From positions 1-52,848 of the forward strand of contig JAGBCD010000008.1 of NCBI GenBank assembly GCA_017938155.1: 52,848 nucleotides of DNA, in the 5' to 3' direction. This DNA comes from Paludibacteraceae bacterium (GTDB lineage Bacteria; Bacteroidota; Bacteroidia; Bacteroidales; Paludibacteraceae). The position numbers and the translations under genes are program-made. How positions within the stretch are numbered: position 1 is the stretch's first letter; the number at the start of each line of letters is the position of its first letter. Positions 32,275-40,231 of this stretch are shown here, in pieces. Below the pieces are notes generated by a model. The model saw nothing but the letters and a program-made list of their open reading frames with translations. It made no database searches and had not been told where the DNA came from.

Positions 32275-33257
32275 AAAAAATAACCTATATTTGTTTGTTA
32301 TTATGTCTAATAGGATGTAATAAAACAGTTTCCACCCACACAACATCTCCGCAAATTACTTTTTGTGCAGATTCAGCATATCGATACATACAACAGCAAG
32401 TCGCTTTTGGTCCAAGAGTTCCTGGGACGCAAGCGCATACCGAATGTGCTTTGTTCTTGTTAGAAAAACTAAGTGATTTTGGAGCGCAAGTAGTCTTGCA
32501 ACAAGGTAACATGCTCAATTATGCTGGAGAGAACCAAGATGTATTCAACGTAGTAGGGCGATTTGGAGAATCTAAACAGAATGGAACGATTCTTTTATGT
32601 GCGCATTACGACACTCGTCCATGGAGTGATGAGGAAGAGGAGTATGATGCACGATTTACTCCTATTTTGGGTGCGAATGATGGTGCGAGTGGAGTAGGTG
32701 TTCTCTTGGAGATTGCAAGACAAATAGGAATGATGTATTCCGATACTACCAAGCAAACGTATCTGCCTGCCATTGAAATCGTCTTTTTTGATTGCGAAGA
32801 CATGGGTACACCAGAGTTCTATACAGGTATTCAAAGAGAAGATACATGGTGCTTAGGTTCACAGATGTGGGCAAATGAAGTGGTCAAGCAGCAGAGAGCA
32901 TCCTTGTACCAGTTTGGTATATTGTTGGACATGGTAGGCGATCCTAACGCTGTTTTCCCTAAGGAGTTTTATTCGACACAATATGCTCGTGATTATGTTG
33001 CTAAAGTGTGGAAAAAAGCTGCTGATTTGGGGTATGGTCGCTATTTTATACAACAAGATGCTTTCCCAATCACAGACGACCATTATTATGTGAATACGTA
33101 TGCAGGCATTCCATGCTTGGATATCATACACTATGATGCGCGCACCAATACTGGTTTTGCAAATTGGTGGCACACAACGCAAGATGATATGCAAAACATC
33201 AGTACTGCTACTTTGCAAGCGGTAGGAGATGTTGTAATGGCTTGTGTATTGGATTAA
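32271..33257 (+). CDS. M28-family glutaminyl-peptide cyclotransferase-like lipoprotein
   Basis: A 328-residue exported zinc enzyme with a lipobox signal (YICLLLCLIGC). Metal ligands and active-site residues of the M28/glutaminyl cyclase fold are present: LLCAHYDTRPWSDEEE, GANDGASGVG, FFDCEDMG, LLDMVGDPN, and ITDDHYYVNTYAGIPCLDII. The WCLGSQMWA motif is typical of bacterial animal-type glutaminyl cyclases. Such enzymes turn N-terminal Gln of exported proteins into pyroglutamate. This fits well with this window, where six signal peptides leave Gln at +1. An aminopeptidase activity is the alternative. It overlaps prs by 4 bases. Confidence 0.88.
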   Translation: MKKITYICLLLCLIGCNKTVSTHTTSPQITFCADSAYRYIQQQVAFGPRVPGTQAHTECALFLLEKLSDFGAQVVLQQGNMLNYAGENQDVFNVVGRFGESKQNGTILLCAHYDTRPWSDEEEEYDARFTPILGANDGASGVGVLLEIARQIGMMYSDTTKQTYLPAIEIVFFDCEDMGTPEFYTGIQREDTWCLGSQMWANEVVKQQRASLYQFGILLDMVGDPNAVFPKEFYSTQYARDYVAKVWKKAADLGYGRYFIQQDAFPITDDHYYVNTYAGIPCLDIIHYDARTNTGFANWWHTTQDDMQNISTATLQAVGDVVMACVLD

Positions 33258-33274
33258 AATATTAGTTGAGTAGA

Positions 33275-34018
33275 ATGAAATTATTGGAAATAAAGAATCT
33301 ACATGCATCAGTGGCTGGAAAGCAGATTCTCAAGGGAATAAACTTGACTATCAATGCTGGGGAGGTGCATGCCATCATGGGGCCGAATGGAGCGGGTAAG
33401 TCAACATTATCCGCAGTTATTACTGGACATCCAATGTACGAAGTATCCGAAGGAGAAATCTTACTAAATGGAAAAGATTTATTGTCAATGAATCCAGAGG
33501 AACGTGCAAGAGAAGGAGTGTTTTTGAGTTTTCAATATCCAGCGGAGATACCTGGTGTGTCAATGGTGAACTTCATGAGAACGGCGTTGAATGAGAAACG
33601 TAAGTATCATAACCTTCCACAACTGAGTGCAACGGAGTTCTTGCGTCTAATGCGCGAGAAAAAAGCGATGTTGGCTATGGGAGATAAGTTCGCCAATCGT
33701 GCAGTGAATGAAGGCTTTTCTGGAGGAGAAAAAAAGAAAAATGAAATCTTCCAAATGGCGATGCTACAACCCGTGTTGCAAATCCTTGATGAGACAGATT
33801 CGGGATTGGATATTGATGCACTACGTATTGTGGCCGATGGTGTCAATAAACTCAAATCACAGGATAATGCTTCTATCGTTATTACCCATTACCAAAGACT
33901 ATTAGACTACATAGTTCCTGATTTTGTTCATGTTTTGGCGGATGGAAAGATTGTAGAAACAGGTACAAAAGATTTGGCACTATATTTGGAGGAAAAAGGT
34001 TACGTTGCGTATAATTAA
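33275..34018 (+). CDS. sufC: Fe-S assembly ATPase SufC
   Basis: A 247-residue ABC-type ATPase that drives the SufBC2D scaffold of iron-sulfur cluster assembly. Walker A is GPNGAGKST, the Q-loop [13 protein letters not shown], the signature [14 protein letters not shown], and Walker [17 protein letters not shown]; the SufC-specific [16 protein letters not shown] is present. The ATG at 33275 begins [11 protein letters not shown]; the TTG at 33266 is less likely. It is followed 8 bases later by a short SufD-like gene. No sufB or sufS is in the window. Confidence 0.96.
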   Translation: MKLLEIKNLHASVAGKQILKGINLTINAGEVHAIMGPNGAGKSTLSAVITGHPMYEVSEGEILLNGKDLLSMNPEERAREGVFLSFQYPAEIPGVSMVNFMRTALNEKRKYHNLPQLSATEFLRLMREKKAMLAMGDKFANRAVNEGFSGGEKKKNEIFQMAMLQPVLQILDETDSGLDIDALRIVADGVNKLKSQDNASIVITHYQRLLDYIVPDFVHVLADGKIVETGTKDLALYLEEKGYVAYN

Positions 34019-34026
34019 GGGGTGCT

Positions 34027-34659
34027 ATGTGTGAAGAAATCGTTTTGAAGGCAAATGAGTCTCGTGATATCGTTATAGTCAATGAGCCCAATGTCCGTTT
34101 ACGCATAAGTCAGGAAGAAGGTTCTCAACTTCGTCTTCATATCATTGATTGGCAATCGGCAGACAATGATGTCCATATAGAACAAGTTGCATCCAATTGT
34201 GTAACAGAGATTTATCAGGTAGCCTACTTGAAAGATAATCAAAAGGTAACTACCCATACGAATGTGCGTCATCTTGTAGGGGGAGGAGTTTCTAAACAGG
34301 TATTACGTTTTGTGTTGTCCGAACATGCCAAGGGAGATTTTTTAGGAACACTCTATATAGCCAAAGATGCACAAAAATCATGTGCAGAACAGAGCAATCG
34401 CAATCTCTTGTTGGATGATACTGCCACCATGCGTACACGTCCACAACTTGAGATATATGCTGATGATGTGCAAGCCACTCACGGTGCTACCACTGGCCAG
34501 TTGGATGAAAATGCACTCTTTTATATGCAACAAAGAGGTATCAGCCGTCAAGCTGCCGAGCGAATGTTGATTGTTGCTTTCTTGAGTGAAGCAATTGAAA
34601 CAATCCGTAATGAGGAACAAAAGGAGAAATTACTGAATACGATTGATAGCATACTCTAA
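34027..34659 (+). CDS. sufD: short SufB/SufD-family scaffold protein
   Basis: A 210-residue protein homologous to the C-terminal half of SufD: RPQLEIYADDVQATHGATTG followed by LDENALFYMQQRGI, with the His that corresponds to the cluster-site residue of SufD, and a C-terminal helical tail (AAERMLIVAFLSEAIE) that binds SufC. Typical SufD is about 430 residues; the N-terminal helical domain is absent, and the protein starts directly in the beta-helix. There is no frame upstream to extend it. It could be a compact SufD or a scaffold of a minimal two-gene SUF-type system. The 3' end overlaps the convergent polyprenyl synthase gene by 30 bases. Confidence 0.85.
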   Translation: MCEEIVLKANESRDIVIVNEPNVRLRISQEEGSQLRLHIIDWQSADNDVHIEQVASNCVTEIYQVAYLKDNQKVTTHTNVRHLVGGGVSKQVLRFVLSEHAKGDFLGTLYIAKDAQKSCAEQSNRNLLLDDTATMRTRPQLEIYADDVQATHGATTGQLDENALFYMQQRGISRQAAERMLIVAFLSEAIETIRNEEQKEKLLNTIDSIL

Positions 34660-35622
34660 CAACATCAAAAGATGTTGCTTGATAGGAGAGTCATGGAAAA
34701 CTTGTAAAGCTTCTATGGCTCTTTTTTGATGCCATTTGATCTGTTGATATGCGTAGCGAATACCATCAAAACGAAGAACAAATGATTTTATTTCTTGTTC
34801 AATAATATCTTTGTTGATGTGTTGCGAATGGTTGGCAAGTTCTTCTGCGATAGAGCGGATGTGCTCTGCTTCTTCTTTTGAAGCACGTTTGAGTGCTATA
34901 ATTAGGGGAAGTGTGGCTTTACCATCGCGGATATCATTCATTGTGGGTTTGCCAATATCTTCTGAATCGGAATAATCAAAAATGTCGTCTTTGATTTGAA
35001 AACACATTCCCAAATGAAGTCCGAAGGTGCGAAGAGCGGTTATTTGACGCATGCTGGCACATGAAGATTCGGCTCCTGCTTCCATGCAAGCGGCAAAAAG
35101 TTTGGCAGTTTTGTTCTCAATAACGTGGTAGTATTGCTCTTCTTCAATCCACATCGAACTATTGGCATGTAGTTGCAATAATTCTCCAGAAGCCAACGAA
35201 CTTCCCAAGTCGGATATGATATTCAGAATTTTGATGTTGCGAATGTTGGCAACGATATTGATGACGCGAGATAGCATGTAGTCGCCCAGCAAAATAGCGG
35301 CTTTGTTACCCCAACGTACTTGAATCGCATCCACTCCCCTGCGTTTAGGAGATGAATCCACTACGTCATCGTGAACTAATGAGGCTGTATGAAGCAATTC
35401 CAAAGCCACTGCCGTTTGTATCGTCTTATCTGTAATACCATGGCAAATCTTTGCAGCAAAGAGTGTCAATAAAGGACGGATCTGTTTGCCTCGTTTTGCT
35501 ATTAGATAAGTCAACATGTCATGCAACAAGGGATTCTCACTTTTCAACGCTGCTTCGTATGAGCGTTCAAAAATGTGAAAATCTTCCTCTATTGGACGGC
35601 GTATTTCGTTTATAGATAGCAT
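34630..35622 (-). CDS. trans-polyprenyl diphosphate synthase
   Basis: A 330-residue synthase making the long isoprenoid chain of the menaquinone side chain or a related product. Both Asp-rich motifs are present: LVHDDVVDSS (with the linker PKRRG) around residue 80 and FQIKDDIFDYSDSE around 210. The N-terminal RGKQIRPLLTLFAAK is also canonical. The start at 35622 is preferred because the -7 box lies at 35641-35648, between it and the upstream in-frame ATG at 35670. Chain length (octaprenyl, heptaprenyl or other) cannot be told reliably from sequence. It is divergent from the kdgK gene, with overlapping promoters. Confidence 0.93.
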   Translation of the reverse strand: MLSINEIRRPIEEDFHIFERSYEAALKSENPLLHDMLTYLIAKRGKQIRPLLTLFAAKICHGITDKTIQTAVALELLHTASLVHDDVVDSSPKRRGVDAIQVRWGNKAAILLGDYMLSRVINIVANIRNIKILNIISDLGSSLASGELLQLHANSSMWIEEEQYYHVIENKTAKLFAACMEAGAESSCASMRQITALRTFGLHLGMCFQIKDDIFDYSDSEDIGKPTMNDIRDGKATLPLIIALKRASKEEAEHIRSIAEELANHSQHINKDIIEQEIKSFVLRFDGIRYAYQQIKWHQKRAIEALQVFHDSPIKQHLLMLLEYAINRIQ

Positions 35623-35640
35623 AGTCTCAAAAAAACGGCG

Positions 35641-35671
35641 CAAAGGTACGAAATATTTTGTAAACAGCAAA
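35641..35671 (-). promoter_or_regulatory. promoter of the polyprenyl synthase gene
   Basis: On the minus strand: TTTG (35671-35668), 19 bases, TACCTTTG (35648-35641). It overlaps the kdgK promoter on the other strand (35657-35687), so the two polymerases would compete. Confidence 0.8.
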
Positions 35672-35687
35672 ATAAATTGTACCTTTG
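35657..35687 (+). promoter_or_regulatory. promoter of kdgK-eda
   Basis: TTTG at 35657-35660, 19 bases, TACCTTTG at 35680-35687; 24 bases before the ATG at 35712. The in-frame start at 35685 lies in the -7 box and is rejected. Confidence 0.8.
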
Positions 35688-35711
35688 CGCTTGATACTAA
35701 ATTTTTATTGT

Positions 35712-36734
35712 ATGGCTAAAGTTGTAACTTTTGGAGAACTCATGTTGCGGTTATCTCCTTCTAATAACGACCGTTTTGTGCAATCGCACCAATTTTCTAT
35801 TCTTCCTGGGGGTGGCGAAGCCAACGTGGCAGTGTCATGTGCTATTTTGGGGCATGACGTATATTATGTTACGAAATTACCTTCCCATGAAATAGGTACA
35901 CTGGCACTTGATGCATTGCGCTCGCACGGGATAAATACTCAGTTTATTGCGCGAGGGGGAGAGCGTATAGGGTTGTACTATGCAGAAACGGGCTCTGCTT
36001 TTAGACCATCCAAAGTAATATACGATAGAGCACACTCTGCCATAGCCCAAGCTGATGCCGAAGATTTTGATTTTGATACGATAATGCGCGATGCTGATTG
36101 GTTTCATTGGACGGGTATTACTCCCGCACTTTCCCCACAATTGGCTCAAATAGTGAAGCAAGCATGTCAAGCTGCTAAGAAACATGGAGTAAAAATAAGT
36201 GTAGATCTAAATTATCGTAACAAGTTGTGGACCTCTCAGCAGGCTATTCAAACGATGCGTCCACTGATGGAGTATGTGGATGTGTGTATAGGGAATGAAG
36301 AAGATGCTGCCAAGTGTTTAGGTTATACAGTCAATGCCAATATTCAGTGCGGTGAAACAGAGCATAAGCACTACGAACCATTGCTCAAGCAAATGATGCA
36401 GGATTTTGGATTTCAACTGGTAGTAACGACCTTGCGTGAGAGTTATTCGGCTACTCATAATGGGTGGAAAGCATTGTTGTATGATGGTCACGAAATGTAC
36501 TACTCCCAATACTATGACATCAATCCTATTGTGGATAGGATAGGGGCTGGAGATGCTTTCGCCGCAGGATTGATTCATGGATTACTATCCGATATGCCAC
36601 TACAGAAGGCTTTGGATTTTGGAGTGGCTGCGTCAGCGCTCAAACATACGATTGTGGGCGATTTCAATCTCTCTTCTCAGCAAGAGATTGTGGCGCTGAT
36701 GAATGGAAATACTAATGGGAGGGTGCAGAGATGA
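35712..36734 (+). CDS. kdgK: 2-dehydro-3-deoxygluconate kinase (PfkB family)
   Basis: A 340-residue sugar kinase. The PfkB N-terminal signature is seen as TFGELMLRLSPSNNDRFVQS and GGGEANVAVSCAILG; the C-terminal signature with catalytic Asp is DRIGAGDAFAAGLIHGLL. It would phosphorylate KDG to KDPG. This is supported by the next gene, a KDPG aldolase, whose start overlaps its stop by 4 bases. The two together form the lower part of uronate and pectin breakdown. No transcription factor or transporter for the substrates lies next to them. Confidence 0.92.
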   Translation: MAKVVTFGELMLRLSPSNNDRFVQSHQFSILPGGGEANVAVSCAILGHDVYYVTKLPSHEIGTLALDALRSHGINTQFIARGGERIGLYYAETGSAFRPSKVIYDRAHSAIAQADAEDFDFDTIMRDADWFHWTGITPALSPQLAQIVKQACQAAKKHGVKISVDLNYRNKLWTSQQAIQTMRPLMEYVDVCIGNEEDAAKCLGYTVNANIQCGETEHKHYEPLLKQMMQDFGFQLVVTTLRESYSATHNGWKALLYDGHEMYYSQYYDINPIVDRIGAGDAFAAGLIHGLLSDMPLQKALDFGVAASALKHTIVGDFNLSSQQEIVALMNGNTNGRVQR

Positions 36735-37393
36735 AAACGATACAAACAGCCATGCAATATGCCATTGTACCTGTTTTTTACCACGATGATAAACAGGTTT
36801 GCCAACATGTTCTTCAAGCTTGCTATGATGGTGGCATAAGAATCTTTGAGTTTACCAATCGAGGTGAAAACGCCCGTGACAACTTCAAGTATTTGCGTGA
36901 TATCGTTTCGCAGTCTATGCCTAATCTGTATTTGGGAGTAGGTTCTTTGATTACAGAGGATGATGCACAGTATTTTATTCAAAACGGGGCAGACTTTTTG
37001 GTTAGTCCCATCTTTAGTGATGCGGTTTGGAAAGTTTGTCTTCAACAACAAGTGATATACATTCCAGGTTGTGCTACGCCTACTGAGATGGGACGAGCTC
37101 AAGCCATGGGATGTGAAATCACAAAATTATTTCCAGGAGAAGTATTTGGAGCGCAAATGGTTTCTGCTATTATGGCTCCTATGCCTTGGTCCAAGATTAT
37201 GGTTACAGGTGGTGTGATGCCACATAAGGAAAGTATTGAACAATGGTTCAAGGCTGGAGCTTATTGCTTAGGAATGGGTAGTAAGTTGTTGTCCAAGGAA
37301 CGAATCATTGCTCAAGATTGGCAAGGCATTACACAACAATGTCAACATTGCGTTGATGTGGTTCAAGCATGGGTGGCAAAGCAAGAAAAATAG
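36731..37393 (+). CDS. eda: KDPG / KHG aldolase
   Basis: A 220-residue class I aldolase splitting 2-keto-3-deoxy-6-phosphogluconate into pyruvate and glyceraldehyde 3-phosphate. The Schiff-base Lys is in CEITKLFPGE (about residue 132); other family stretches are GGIRIFEFTNRGENA, LGVGSLITEDDA, IPGCATPTEMGRA and VTGGVMPHKESI. It overlaps kdgK by 4 bases and converges on aroC with a 7-base gap. Confidence 0.95.
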   Translation: MKTIQTAMQYAIVPVFYHDDKQVCQHVLQACYDGGIRIFEFTNRGENARDNFKYLRDIVSQSMPNLYLGVGSLITEDDAQYFIQNGADFLVSPIFSDAVWKVCLQQQVIYIPGCATPTEMGRAQAMGCEITKLFPGEVFGAQMVSAIMAPMPWSKIMVTGGVMPHKESIEQWFKAGAYCLGMGSKLLSKERIIAQDWQGITQQCQHCVDVVQAWVAKQEK

Positions 37394-37400
37394 GAGACCA

Positions 37401-38381
37401 TTAGTCTTTGTTTGTTTCCCACAACCCTTGTTCGTGCATGTCCATTAGTACAAGCGCAGTCATTGCGCGAACTACGGGTAAGGCACGAATGGCTACACAG
37501 GTGTCGTGACGCCCTTTGATTTGTATGGTGTTTGGGGTGCCATCCTCGTTGAGGCATGATTGTGCTTTACTTATACTTGGCGTAGGCTTGAATACGCATC
37601 TGAAATGGATAGGACTACCATCCGATATCCCTCCGGATATTCCTCCACTTATCTGATTGCTTTCGGAACCAAGGAGATGTACTTGGTCAAATCCTGTTCC
37701 ATAATCAAATCCCTTGCATGCATTGATGCTCATGATAGCAAATGCCAAATGACTTTGTAGCTTGTCAAAAATTGGTTCACCCACTCCAATAGGCAACCCT
37801 TCTATGTCGCATGCAATGATGCCTCCTATTGATTCTCCGTTCGCTTTGGTACGTGCCAACAACTCTTCAAACTTATCAGGATTGGTTTCGTATCCTATTT
37901 GGGTTAATTGGGTTTGGATAGTAATGCCTTGGTCATGGAGCAATTGTAGTGCAATGGTGCCTGCAACTACTCGAGCTGCGGTTTCTCTGGCTGAAGCTCT
38001 ACCGCCTCCTCGCCAATCTCTGATGCCATACTTGGCTTGATAAGTGAAGTCTGCATGCCCTGGTCTATATGTATGCTTGAGGTAGTCATAATCGGCACTT
38101 TGCGCATGCTTGTTGCGAATAATAAAGGCGATGGGCGTACCTAATGTCTTGCCATCTAATACACCACTCAACCATTCTATCTCGTCGGGCTCTTGTAGGG
38201 CGCGTGGGGATACTCCATGTGTGGATGTGAAACAACCACCACGACGTTCAAGGAGGGCTTGACTAATCATCGAAAAATCAATTGAAATCCCTGCTGGAAC
38301 TCCATCCAATACCCCACCAATAGCCAACCCATGAGACTCGCCAAAGGACGTAAAGGTGAAACGTTTGCCTAAACTATTCAT
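37401..38381 (-). CDS. aroC: chorismate synthase
   Basis: A 326-residue FMN-dependent enzyme that makes chorismate, the last step of the shikimate pathway. Canonical features are GKRFTFTSFGESHGLAIGGV at the start, RRGGCFTSTHGVSPRALQEP, RPGHADFTYQAKYGIRDWRG, GRASARETAARVVAG, and RHDTCVAIRALPVVRAM. The start at 38381 fits the family; the frame is open for 16 more codons to 38429, which falls inside the promoter. The family length is about 360; the C-terminal tail here is short. It shares a divergent promoter region with the SGNH-type gene. Confidence 0.96.
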   Translation of the reverse strand: MNSLGKRFTFTSFGESHGLAIGGVLDGVPAGISIDFSMISQALLERRGGCFTSTHGVSPRALQEPDEIEWLSGVLDGKTLGTPIAFIIRNKHAQSADYDYLKHTYRPGHADFTYQAKYGIRDWRGGGRASARETAARVVAGTIALQLLHDQGITIQTQLTQIGYETNPDKFEELLARTKANGESIGGIIACDIEGLPIGVGEPIFDKLQSHLAFAIMSINACKGFDYGTGFDQVHLLGSESNQISGGISGGISDGSPIHFRCVFKPTPSISKAQSCLNEDGTPNTIQIKGRHDTCVAIRALPVVRAMTALVLMDMHEQGLWETNKD

Positions 38382-38426
38382 TTTAACTAATTTGATGATA
38401 CTTGAATATCCTTGTGGATATGTTTG

Positions 38427-38458
38427 CAAAAGTAGGCAAAAATTTGCATATTTACAAA
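38427..38458 (-). promoter_or_regulatory. promoter of aroC
   Basis: On the minus strand: TTTG (38458-38455), 20 bases, TACTTTTG (38434-38427). It overlaps the plus-strand promoter at 38443-38474. Confidence 0.75.
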
Positions 38459-38474
38459 AAATGCGCTATCTTTG
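38443..38474 (+). promoter_or_regulatory. promoter of the SGNH-type gene
   Basis: TTTG at 38443-38446, 20 bases, TATCTTTG at 38467-38474; 26 bases before the ATG at 38501. Confidence 0.8.
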
Positions 38475-38500
38475 CATGTTTTATTTAACTTTTTTTTATT

Positions 38501-39214
38501 ATGATGAAGAAGTTTTGTCTTGCAATATCTTTGCTTGTGCTAAGTATTTGTTCTGCTTATGCTCAAAAGAGCACCAATTTGTTTGTCATAGGAGATGACA
38601 TGGTTGCGAATACTGAAGTGATGGATAGCACAATTTTAGGATGGGGACATTTCCTATCCAATAATTTTGCTTCGCAAGTACATGTTCAGAATATTGCCAA
38701 AAAAGGTGCAAGTACACGTACGCTTATGGTTAGTGGTGATTGGCAAACCACATTGTCTCAGCTCAAACGAGGAGATGTGGTGATGATGCATTTAGGCTTC
38801 AACGATGCCAATCAAAAAGATACTGCGGCATATAGCAGTGTTGAGGCTTTTGAGAATAATCTAATGCTCATGATTCAGAATCTTCAAAAGCAAAAAGTAA
38901 CCCCCATCTTGTGTACACCAGTGGCTCAGCATTATTTTGTTGACTCTACTCTCGTTTTGCGTTACGGCGCATATCCTGAAGCGGTACGTCGTGTGGCTAA
39001 GCGCATGGAGGTAACGTTGATAGATGTGGAGAATCTTATGGTTGAATGGTTGAATAATTTGGGTGCTCTTCAGGCACGTGAATACTACCTTTTTGCTCCA
39101 GAGGCGACCCACTCGTTTCAATTGAATGAGGAGGGTGCACAATATGTAGCCAAACTCATAACGGAGCAAATGGTGAAACATCAAGTGAAACCGCTGTATA
39201 AGCATGTGAAATAA
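38501..39214 (+). CDS. exported SGNH/GDSL-fold protein lacking the catalytic Ser
   Basis: A 237-residue exported protein with signal peptide ending SAYA and Gln at +1. It has the layout of rhamnogalacturonan acetylesterase-type SGNH hydrolases: block I NLFVIGDDMVANTE, block II KKGASTRTL, block III HLGFNDANQKDT, block V EATHSFQLNEEGAQ. In block I the nucleophilic Ser (GDS) is replaced by Asp, and the Asp two before the block V His is Ala; Gly, Asn and His of the other blocks are kept. It is therefore probably catalytically inactive or uses different chemistry. It is followed by a PCMD-type secreted protein 26 bases downstream, which suggests a joint role in handling glycans outside the cell. 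Confidence 0.82.
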   Translation: MMKKFCLAISLLVLSICSAYAQKSTNLFVIGDDMVANTEVMDSTILGWGHFLSNNFASQVHVQNIAKKGASTRTLMVSGDWQTTLSQLKRGDVVMMHLGFNDANQKDTAAYSSVEAFENNLMLMIQNLQKQKVTPILCTPVAQHYFVDSTLVLRYGAYPEAVRRVAKRMEVTLIDVENLMVEWLNNLGALQAREYYLFAPEATHSFQLNEEGAQYVAKLITEQMVKHQVKPLYKHVK

Positions 39215-39240
39215 TAATTAAGTATTGTCTGTTGTTTTTT

Positions 39241-40215
39241 ATGAATATGATTATGAAGGTTACAAAGATAGGATTGATAGGATTGTTTTTGTTTTTCGTT
39301 GCTTCACTTGATGCTGTGGAGCGTGTGGAACCTGTGCCATTTGGAGATTTTGAAACATGGACCGTTCGCTATATCAAAGAGTCTAAACTGATAGGAGGCA
39401 ATATGCGCACATTGTACGCCATAGCTCCTACTGATACTATACACGGTAATAAACCCTATCTGTATGGTCAAAATGGCAATCCTTGGAGTATGAGTGACGC
39501 TTATGCTGTAGTTGCTGGTATTCATAAGGCAGCAGGAACAGTGTCGCCAGAGAAACGTGGGGATGGTACGTGCTGTCGAATGGATGTAAAGATATTGGAT
39601 GTTGTAGTGTTTGGCTTTTTGGATATATATGTTTTAGTCAATGGTACTATCTTTTGGGGTAAAACGATTGAGCCTGTAACCACAGCCAAAGATCCCTATC
39701 GAAACATTGATTTTGGTATTCCTTTTACCAAACGTCCCAAGTATCTTCAATTTGACTTCAAATGCAATATCTCTCCTGAACAATGGATTTGGAAAGCGAC
39801 AGGACTATCTCCTAAAAAGAAGATAGAAGGGCATGATGAATGTGAGGCATACTTGTTGTTGCAAAAACGTTGGGAGGATGAGGATGGTAAGATACATGCT
39901 CTCCGTGTTGGAACAGCCTATGAACGCTACGATGTTAGTCAACCAGAATGGGTGAATAACCACCGTATAGAAGTGAAATATGGTGACTTTACCAACGATT
40001 CTACCTACAAGGACTATATGGGTTTTGTGCGCCCATGTCGTGCGATGAACTCTAAAGGAGAGATTGTGTATATCAATGAAGAAGGGTGGGCTGATGCTGA
40101 TGAGACACCTACTCATGCTATACTAATGCTAACCTCGGGCTGCTACAACGCATTCCATGGACATGATGGAAACGTGATGTGGGTAGATAATGTTGCTTTG
40201 GTGTACGAAGATTGA
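39241..40215 (+). CDS. exported PCMD-like protein (putative carbohydrate-binding)
   Basis: A 324-residue exported protein with signal segment IGLIGLFLFFVASLDA and mature start VERVEPVPFGDFETWTVRYI. The GDFETW start, the beta-rich build and the C-terminal GCYNAFHGHDGNVMWVDNVA with a final beta strand resemble the PCMD domain, a putative carbohydrate metabolism domain of Bacteroidales surface proteins. Three ATGs lie close together (39241, 39247, 39253); the first is given. It lies between the SGNH-like gene and a glycosyltransferase on the same strand. The activity is not known for this family. Confidence 0.7.
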   Translation: MNMIMKVTKIGLIGLFLFFVASLDAVERVEPVPFGDFETWTVRYIKESKLIGGNMRTLYAIAPTDTIHGNKPYLYGQNGNPWSMSDAYAVVAGIHKAAGTVSPEKRGDGTCCRMDVKILDVVVFGFLDIYVLVNGTIFWGKTIEPVTTAKDPYRNIDFGIPFTKRPKYLQFDFKCNISPEQWIWKATGLSPKKKIEGHDECEAYLLLQKRWEDEDGKIHALRVGTAYERYDVSQPEWVNNHRIEVKYGDFTNDSTYKDYMGFVRPCRAMNSKGEIVYINEEGWADADETPTHAILMLTSGCYNAFHGHDGNVMWVDNVALVYED

Positions 40216-40231
40216 CTAAAAGAAAAATACA

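Noticed and set aside
38356-38598. ORF overlapping the aroC start and the SGNH-like gene
   Set aside because: It spans the two divergent promoters and is out of frame with a gene that has a clear signal peptide.
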